Source: Streptomyces humi (lineage in GTDB: Bacteria > Actinomycetota > Actinomycetes > Streptomycetales > Streptomycetaceae). Taken from it: a stretch of DNA of 64,000 nucleotides. The stretch spans positions 1 through 64,000 of the forward strand of contig NZ_LBMU02000089.1 of assembly GCF_001005085.2 (NCBI RefSeq), given 5' to 3'. Positions within the stretch are counted from its first letter, which is position 1, and each line of letters opens with the position of its first letter. Under the pieces are notes generated by a model. The model was not told the origin of the DNA and did not search any database. It saw nothing but the letters and a program-made list of their open reading frames with translations. Made by a program: the position numbers and the translations under genes. Below, in pieces: positions 58,128-64,000 of this stretch.

Positions 58128-61100
58128 GTGACCACCGAGCTGACCCTGCTGCCCCGAGTCGTCTGCCGCGGCCGGGAGATCACCGCGCCCCGGCTGCGCG
58201 GACTGCTGGCGCTGCTCGCCGGGGACCTGCGCACCGGGTGCAGCACGGGGCGGCTGGTGGCGGGGCTGTGGCCGGACGAACAGCCGGAGCGGCCGGGCAA
58301 GGCGGTGCAGGTCCTGGTGTCGCGGCTGCGGTCGCAGCTGGGTGCCGAGCTGATCGTCAGCACACCGGCCGGGTACCGGCTGGCGCTGGACGGGACGCAG
58401 GTCGACGCCACGGCGCTGGCGCTGCACGAGGCGGCGAGCGCGGAGCGGGCGCGGGCCGGCGACCACGACGCGGCCCTCGCGCGGGCGGAGGCGGGGCTGG
58501 CGCTCTGGGACGGGAACGTCGGCGCCGGAGCGGACGAGGATCTGCACGACCCGGTGGTGGCGCTGCGCGTCGAACGGGTGCGGGTGCACCGCGCGCTGAT
58601 CCGGTCGCGGGCGCTGGCGCTCGCCCGGGTCGGGCGGCGGTCGGAGGCCGCCGCGCCGCTGGCGGAGCTGGCCCGGACGCTGCCGCGGGACGAGGAGGTG
58701 CTGGCCGAGCTGCTGCGCTGCGAGGCGGCCACCACGGGCCGGGCCGCGGCCCTGACCCGGTTCGACGCCTACCGCCGCCGCCTGCGGGACGAGCTGGGGG
58801 CCGACCCGGGGCCCGGTTTGCGGGCCGTCCACCAGGAGTTGCTGCGCACGGACGTGCCGGCCGCCCGGCACGGCGTGCCGCACGAGCCGAACCCGCTGCT
58901 GGGGCGGGACGCCGACATCGCCGCCGTGGCCGGGCTGCTGCGGGGTGCCCGGGTGGTCACCGTCGTCGGCCCCGGCGGCCTGGGCAAGACCCGGCTCTCG
59001 CACGCGGTGAGCCGAGCGGCCGAACAGTCCGTCGTGCACTTCGTGCCCCTGGCCGGTGTCACCGCGGACGACGACGTGGCGGACGAGGTGGCCTCCGCCG
59101 TCGGCGGCCCGGACAGCCGTCAGCCCGCGGGCGGCAAGGACGTGGTGAGCGGCATCCTCGCGGCGCTGGGACCGGGGCCCGCGCTGCTGGTACTGGACAA
59201 CTGCGAGCACGTCGTCGCCGCCGCGTCCGCTCTCGTACAGGCGCTGGTCTCGCGGTCGAAGGAGCTGCGGGTGCTGGCCACCAGCCGGGCTCCTCTTGGG
59301 CTGACCTCGGAGTCCGTGTACGCGCTGCCGGAGCTGTCGCCGGCGACCTCCGCCGAGCTCTTCGCGCAGCGGGCGCGGGCCGCCAGACCCGGCGTGGAAC
59401 TGCCCGCCGCGCAGGTCGCCGAGATCTGCCGGCACCTGGACGGGCTCCCGCTGGCCGTGGAGCTGGCCGCGGCCCGCGTGCGCGTGCTGTCCGTGGCCGA
59501 CATCGCGCGCCGCCTCCAGGACCGTTTCGCGCTGCTGCGCGGGGGCGCCCGGGACGCACCGGAGCGGCACCGCACGCTCCAGGCCGTCGTCGAGTGGAGC
59601 TGGCACCTGCTGGAACCCGAGGGCCGGGCGGCGCTGCGCGCGCTGTCGGTGTTCCCGGGCGGTTTCGACGCGGACGCGGCGGAGTACGTGCTCGGCGAAC
59701 ACGGGACCGGGGACGGCGGCACGCTGGATCTGCTGGAGCAGTTGGCCGACCAGTCCCTGATCAAGGTGGGGGAAGGCCCTTCCGGGGTGCGTTTCCACAT
59801 GCTGGAGACGCTGCGGGAGTTCGGTGCCGCGCGGCGGGCCGAGGCGGGCGAGGCCGCGCTGGTGACGGACCGGTTCCTGTCCTGGGCACGGGACTTCGGC
59901 CGGGCGTACCACGACGCGATGTTCGGCGACGAGGCGGTGGCCGCGTTCGACCGCGTCCGTGCCGAGCAGGACAACCTGGTCCTGGCGCTGCGGTACGCGC
60001 TGGCCCGGACCGACTGCCCGGCGATCGCCGCGCTCACCGCCGTACTGGCCTCCCTGTGGTCCGTCGGCAACAACTACCTGCGGTTCGTGACGCTCGCCGC
60101 CGAGACCGGCGGACCGCTGTCCAGGTACCGCCCGGAGCCCGGGCACCCGGAGGACGTGGAGGCGGTGCGGAGCGCGGCGGCGATCTGCACGGCCGGCCTC
60201 TTCATGGGCTACGGCCCGCACGCCGTACGCCAGTTGGTCACGCTGCGCCGGCTGCCGCCGGCCCCGCCGGACACCGTGATGCGGGCGCTGGCCACCGTGC
60301 TGTCCGCCGTCCCGGACATGCACCCGCCGGACTGGGCCCGGTTGCGGGAGCTGTGCGACTCCGGCGAACCGCTGCTGGCGGGCCTCGCCTCGGGCGTCGC
60401 CAGCTATCTGTGGGAGACCGCCTACGACACGGAGCGGGCGCTGGACCACGCGCGCCGGATGCTCGCCCTGGTGCGGCCGCTCGGCAATCCGATCATGCTG
60501 CTGCTCAGTCACGGGCGGATCAGCGAGCTGTGCCTCAAGACGGAGCGCGGCGCCGAGGCGTACGACCATCTGCGGGCCGCGGACGCGATCGGCGAGGTCG
60601 GCGGCTGGTCGGACGCGATCGGCGTCCGCTACGGGCTGGTGTCCGCCTGTCTGCAACGCGGGGAGATCGACGAGGCGGAGTACTGGCTGGGCCTGGCCGC
60701 CCCGGACCGGCAGCCGGAGTCGCCGCAGGCCTTCACCCCCGAACTGCTCCAGGCGCGGGCGGAGATCGCGCTGGCCCGGGGGCTGACCGAGGTCGGTCTC
60801 GGGCTCTGGCGGCAGGCGGCCGGAGGGATCCGGGAGGCCAGCCGGCTGGCGGCGGACGACCCGTTCCTGGAGTCCTGGTCGCTCCAGGTACAGGCGGCTG
60901 CACTCGCGGCGCACGCGCAGCACGGCCGGGTGGAGCCGGTGGCACACCTGGCCGACGGCCTGCGGGAGCGACTGCTCGCCATGCTGTCGGACTCCGGCCC
61001 CGATCCCGCCGCGGGCCCCGATGCCGCCGGGGGCTCCGGTGCCGCCTCCGGCGCGCCCGGTGCCGGGGATCTGCTCGAACTCCCCGTGTACGGCTCGGTG

Positions 61101-61346
61101 TTGCTGGCGCTCGGGTTCGCCGGACTGGCCCGGGGCGACACGGCGGCGGTACGGCTGCTGGCGCTGGCGGAGCGGCTGCCGGTGATGCGGGACCTGCCGA
61201 CCATGTCCTCGGCCCGGTCCCGGGAGGCCGCCGAGAACGCGGACGGGGCCGCGTACGCCGACGCGAGGTCGGGGTACGCGGCCCTGGGGCGGGATCAGTT
61301 GCGGACGGCGGCCCTGCACGAGCTCACTGCCGGGGCTCGCGGTTGA
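58128..61346 (+). CDS. Large AfsR-like SARP-ATPase regulator
   Basis: 1072 residues. N-terminal SARP part (about 1-245: winged helix GKAVQVLVSRLRSQLGAEL, then activator domain RFDAYRRRLRDELGADPGPG); NB-ARC/ATPase domain with Walker A VVGPGGLGKTRL (about 283-294), LLVLDNCEHVV (Walker B) and HLDGLPLAVELAAARV; and a long C-terminal helical, TPR-like region. Such regulators control secondary metabolism, sometimes in clusters. It has no phospho-sensor. It converges with the ABC permease gene, overlapping by 23 bp. Whether it acts on the polyketide cluster is unknown. Confidence 0.9.
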   Translation: MTTELTLLPRVVCRGREITAPRLRGLLALLAGDLRTGCSTGRLVAGLWPDEQPERPGKAVQVLVSRLRSQLGAELIVSTPAGYRLALDGTQVDATALALHEAASAERARAGDHDAALARAEAGLALWDGNVGAGADEDLHDPVVALRVERVRVHRALIRSRALALARVGRRSEAAAPLAELARTLPRDEEVLAELLRCEAATTGRAAALTRFDAYRRRLRDELGADPGPGLRAVHQELLRTDVPAARHGVPHEPNPLLGRDADIAAVAGLLRGARVVTVVGPGGLGKTRLSHAVSRAAEQSVVHFVPLAGVTADDDVADEVASAVGGPDSRQPAGGKDVVSGILAALGPGPALLVLDNCEHVVAAASALVQALVSRSKELRVLATSRAPLGLTSESVYALPELSPATSAELFAQRARAARPGVELPAAQVAEICRHLDGLPLAVELAAARVRVLSVADIARRLQDRFALLRGGARDAPERHRTLQAVVEWSWHLLEPEGRAALRALSVFPGGFDADAAEYVLGEHGTGDGGTLDLLEQLADQSLIKVGEGPSGVRFHMLETLREFGAARRAEAGEAALVTDRFLSWARDFGRAYHDAMFGDEAVAAFDRVRAEQDNLVLALRYALARTDCPAIAALTAVLASLWSVGNNYLRFVTLAAETGGPLSRYRPEPGHPEDVEAVRSAAAICTAGLFMGYGPHAVRQLVTLRRLPPAPPDTVMRALATVLSAVPDMHPPDWARLRELCDSGEPLLAGLASGVASYLWETAYDTERALDHARRMLALVRPLGNPIMLLLSHGRISELCLKTERGAEAYDHLRAADAIGEVGGWSDAIGVRYGLVSACLQRGEIDEAEYWLGLAAPDRQPESPQAFTPELLQARAEIALARGLTEVGLGLWRQAAGGIREASRLAADDPFLESWSLQVQAAALAAHAQHGRVEPVAHLADGLRERLLAMLSDSGPDPAAGPDAAGGSGAASGAPGAGDLLELPVYGSVLLALGFAGLARGDTAAVRLLALAERLPVMRDLPTMSSARSREAAENADGAAYADARSGYAALGRDQLRTAALHELTAGARG

Positions 61347-62133
61347 ACACCGCCCTGGACCAGAAGTAGCCCAGCACGGTCAGGCCCAGGCTCCAGCCGA
61401 TGGCCAGCACCGCGTTCTCCGTACCGATCTCGCTGCCCAACAGCAGTCCGCGCAGGGTCTCGATGAAGGGCGAGAAGGGCTGGTACTCGGCGAACCAGCG
61501 GAACCAGCCCGGCATCGCGTCCACCGGTACGAACGCGCTGGACAGGAACGGCAGCATGACCAGCGGGGTCCCGATGTTGCTGGCGCCCTCGGCGTTGGGG
61601 CTGATCAGACCGATACCGACGGCGAGCCAGGTGACCGCGACGCTGACCAGGGCCATCAGACCGGCCGCCGCGAGCCACTCCAGCGGCGCGGCGTCGGGCC
61701 GGAACCCGATGGCCAGTCCGATGCCCAGGACCAGCACCAGGGCCATCATGGTCTGGATCACGCTGCCGACGACGTGGCCGATCAGCACGGAGGCGCGGGA
61801 GATCGCCATGGTGCGGAACCTGGCCATGATGCCCTCGGTCATGTCGGTGGCCACGGACACCGCGGTGCCGAGCGAGGTCATGGCCACGGTCAGGAAGAGG
61901 ATGCCGGGGACCAGGTAGTCGACGTACTGGGACCGGTCGGCGTGGCCGCCGGTGATGCCGGCGCTCATCACGTTGCCGAAGACGTAGACGAAGAGGAGCA
62001 GCAGGATGACCGGGGTGAGCAGCAGGTTCAGGGTGAGCGAGGGGTAGCGGCGGGCGTGCAGGAGGTTGCGCCGCAGCATGGTCAGGTTGTCGCGGAAGGC
62101 GTACGCCCGCGGGGCAGAGGATGCGGTACTCAT
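61324..62133 (-). CDS. ABC-2 type permease, DrrB-like
   Basis: 269 residues from ATG 62133. Six hydrophobic segments with PVILLLLFVYVFGNVMSAG, DYLVPGILFLTVAMTSLGTA and the conserved NAEGASNIGTPLVMLPFLSS, as in daunorubicin-resistance DrrB permeases. ATG overlaps the ATPase stop (ATGA), so the two form one exporter. Its 3' end overlaps the AfsR-like gene by 23 bp on the opposite strand. Candidate self-resistance or export system. Confidence 0.92.
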   Translation of the reverse strand: MSTASSAPRAYAFRDNLTMLRRNLLHARRYPSLTLNLLLTPVILLLLFVYVFGNVMSAGITGGHADRSQYVDYLVPGILFLTVAMTSLGTAVSVATDMTEGIMARFRTMAISRASVLIGHVVGSVIQTMMALVLVLGIGLAIGFRPDAAPLEWLAAAGLMALVSVAVTWLAVGIGLISPNAEGASNIGTPLVMLPFLSSAFVPVDAMPGWFRWFAEYQPFSPFIETLRGLLLGSEIGTENAVLAIGWSLGLTVLGYFWSRAVFNREPRQ

Positions 62134-63125
62134 CGGACGGTCTCCTTGGCGGTGACGGCGGTGTCGGTGTCGGTGGCGGTGTCGGTGGCTGCGGGGCTGC
62201 CCGTCAGGGCGAAGAACACGTCGTCCAGGTCGGGGGTGTGCACCGAGAGTTCGTCGGCCTCGATGCCGGCGGCGTCCAGCCAGTCGAGGATGGCGCGCAG
62301 TTCGCGCTGGCTGCCGCCGCTGGGGATCTGGAGGGTGAGCGCCTCGTCGTCGCGGGTGGTCTCGCGCAACGCGGTGGCCGCCTGCTCGTAGGTCACCGGG
62401 TCGGTGAACCGGAGCCGGACGTGGCCGCCCGGTACCAGCCGCTTGAGTTCCTCGGCGCTGCCCTCGGCGACGATCCTGCCGCCGTTGAGCACGGCGATGC
62501 GGTCGGCGAGCTGGTCGGCCTCCTCCAGGTACTGGGTGGTGAGGAAGACGGTGGTGCCGCCGGCGACCAGCTCCCGGATGATCTGCCACATGGTGTGGCG
62601 GGATCGCGGGTCGAGGCCGGTGGTCGGCTCGTCGAGGAAGATGACCCGAGGGCTGCCGACCAGGGTCATGGCGATGTCGAGCCGGCGTTTCATGCCGCCG
62701 GAGTAGGTGGAGGCGGCCTTCTTCGCGGCCTCCACCAGGTCGAAGCGCTCCAGGAGCTCGGCCACCACCCGGCGCCCCTCGGCGCGGGGCAGGTGGTGCA
62801 GGTCGGCCATCAGGAGCATGTTCTCCTCGCCGGTGATCAGTCCGTCCACCGCGGAGAACTGGCCGGTGACGCCGATCGCGGCCCGTACCGCCTGGGCCTC
62901 GGCGACGAGGTCGTGTCCGCCGATCCGGGCCTCGCCGCCGTCGGCGGAGATCAGCGTGGAGAGGATGTTGACGGCGGTGGTCTTGCCCGCGCCGTTCGGC
63001 CCGAGCAACGAGAAGACGGTGCCGGCGGGCACCTGGAAGTCGATGCCGTCGAGGACCGTCTTGTCCCCGTAGGCCTTGCGCAACCCGGTGGCTGCGATCG
63101 CGAGTTCGTGGTCGGTCGAAGTCAT
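62130..63125 (-). CDS. ABC transporter ATPase, DrrA-like
   Basis: 331 residues. Walker A GPNGAGKTT (about residues 39-47), Q-loop, signature YSGGMKRRLDIAMTL, Walker B VIFLDEPTTGLD and H-loop FLTTQYLEEA. The C-terminal extension (VRLRFTDPVTYEQAATALRE) is characteristic of the DrrA/ABC-type multidrug branch. Partner of the permease at 61324. The start ATG 63125 diverges from the TauE-like gene. Confidence 0.94.
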   Translation of the reverse strand: MTSTDHELAIAATGLRKAYGDKTVLDGIDFQVPAGTVFSLLGPNGAGKTTAVNILSTLISADGGEARIGGHDLVAEAQAVRAAIGVTGQFSAVDGLITGEENMLLMADLHHLPRAEGRRVVAELLERFDLVEAAKKAASTYSGGMKRRLDIAMTLVGSPRVIFLDEPTTGLDPRSRHTMWQIIRELVAGGTTVFLTTQYLEEADQLADRIAVLNGGRIVAEGSAEELKRLVPGGHVRLRFTDPVTYEQAATALRETTRDDEALTLQIPSGGSQRELRAILDWLDAAGIEADELSVHTPDLDDVFFALTGSPAATDTATDTDTAVTAKETVR

Positions 63126-63278
63126 GCCGCAGAGCTTGCGGCCGCCCCGGTTCAGTTCGGCTTCAGCCCGGTTTCAGTCCGCCGGCACGGGCTTCAGGCC
63201 GCTGAAACACGCAGGTGAGAGCGGAGCGAGCAGCCTTTCCACACCTTTCCCATAGGAATGGTGGTTAAGGTCCCGCGC

Positions 63279-64000
63279 ATGCATTCCACCGTTCCGATCG
63301 TCATCGCGGGGGCCCTGGTCGGCTTTGCCGTGGGGCTCACCGGCATGGGCGGCGGAGCGCTGATGACCCCGATCATGGTCATGGTGTTCGGAGTGAACCC
63401 CACGGCGGCCATCGGCAGCGACCTGGCCGCGTCCGTGTTCATGAAGCCGTTCGGCGCCCTGGTCCACCAGCGTGCGGGCACCGTGCGCTGGGACATCGTG
63501 CGCCGACTGCTGCCCACCGCCGTACCGGCCGCGTTCGGCGGGGTGTTCCTGCTCCGCGCGCTCGGCGACGGCGACGCGCTCCAGCAGCGCGTCAAGTACG
63601 TCGTCGGTACGGCGCTGCTGCTCGCCGTCGCCGGCATGCTGGCCCGCCTCTGGCTCGACCGCCGCCGCCCGGACCCGGCCGACGAGGACGAGCACGTACC
63701 GGTACGGCCCGTGGTGACGCCGCTCATCGGACTGGTCGGCGGGGTGATCGTGGGGATGACCTCGGTCGGCTCGGGCTCCCTGATCATCGTGATGCTGATG
63801 CTGGCCCACCCCCGGCTGAAGGCCAATCACCTCGTCGGCACGGACCTGGTGCAGGCCATCCCCATGGTGGCCGCCGCCGCCCTCGGCCATGTCCTCGTCG
63901 GCGACGCCGACCTGGGGCTGGCGGCGACCCTGCTGATCGGAGCCGTCCCGGGCGTGCTGCTCGGGTCCGTCGTCTCCAGCCGGGTCGCGGGCCCCGTGGT
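63279..64000 (+). CDS. TauE/SafE-family permease (3' partial)
   Basis: 240 codons are visible from ATG 63279 and the frame is open at the right edge. Hydrophobic segments and the family motif LVGFAVGLTGMGGGALMTP (about residues 13-31), repeated in the second half as LVGGVIVGMTSVGSGSLIIV, identify the TauE/SafE sulfite/organic-anion exporter family. Start is supported by AAGG nine nt upstream. Substrate unknown. No link with the polyketide cluster is evident. Confidence 0.9.
   Translation, partial: MHSTVPIVIAGALVGFAVGLTGMGGGALMTPIMVMVFGVNPTAAIGSDLAASVFMKPFGALVHQRAGTVRWDIVRRLLPTAVPAAFGGVFLLRALGDGDALQQRVKYVVGTALLLAVAGMLARLWLDRRRPDPADEDEHVPVRPVVTPLIGLVGGVIVGMTSVGSGSLIIVMLMLAHPRLKANHLVGTDLVQAIPMVAAAALGHVLVGDADLGLAATLLIGAVPGVLLGSVVSSRVAGPV

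Overview
The window is high-GC actinobacterial DNA, almost certainly from a Streptomyces chromosome. The evidence is extreme third-position GC, many GTG starts, ATGA/TGATG-coupled operons, TTA codons confined to a few genes, and a left half whose order (acetyl-CoA synthetase, NhaA, holin-like protein, epoxide-hydrolase-like protein, MarP-like protease, CoA-pyrophosphatase, endonuclease III, Crp, NUDIX/RidA group, two ArsA-like ATPases, wblA, class A PBP, YqeY protein, metallophosphoesterase, tRNA-Pro) I recognise as the conserved core block around crp and wblA of Streptomyces (SCO356x-SCO358x in S. coelicolor, from memory). No database search was possible.

Region 1 (1-24.3 kb) is this core block. 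It opens with a SulP transporter fused to a beta-carbonic anhydrase, cut by the left edge, and ends with tRNA-Pro(CGG) and a perfect 36-nt palindrome that should be its terminator.

Region 2 (24.4-31 kb) is accessory: a lipoprotein, a decayed BNR/sialidase-like pseudogene, two tiny secreted proteins, a voltage-gated cation channel, a wall-spanning transglycosylase-like protein and a BlaI/M56 regulator-protease pair. The BlaI-type operator (TCTACA-N4-TGTAGA) occurs upstream of blaI and upstream of the channel gene, suggesting one small regulon.

Region 3 (31-54 kb) is a type II polyketide cluster with an actinorhodin-like enzyme set: KS-alpha, KS-beta, ACP, aromatase, ActIII-like ketoreductase, ActIV-like cyclase, ActVA-ORF5-like hydroxylase, ActVB-like flavin reductase, NmrA-family protein, SnoaL-like protein, acyl-CoA carboxylase beta subunit and a SARP activator with a TTA codon. 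It lacks obvious ActVI-ORF1 and enoyl-reductase genes. Instead it has a second SDR, two LLM flavin/F420 enzymes, a PPOX F420-type protein, a carboxyl/O-methyltransferase-like protein, a membrane acyltransferase and two proteins I could not assign. By eye I found seven SARP boxes (two heptamers with 11-bp period), six of them followed at exactly 8 bp by an NANNNT -10 in the direction of the nearest cluster gene and one by the similar CACGGT. They tie the scattered operons into one regulon. The likely product is a benzoisochromanequinone-like aromatic polyketide, possibly dimerised and tailored. Export fits the TetR/MFS pair.

Region 4 (54-64 kb) holds a response regulator and sensor kinase that converge and overlap by 162 bp, a zinc-ribbon protein, a GNAT acetyltransferase, a large AfsR-like SARP-ATPase regulator, a DrrAB-type ABC exporter and a TauE/SafE permease cut by the right edge. 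These may be cluster-flanking regulation and resistance genes.

A striking general trait is the number of short intergenic tandem repeats (units of 15, 17, 38 and about 45 bp), several visibly grown out of the 3' end of the adjacent gene.
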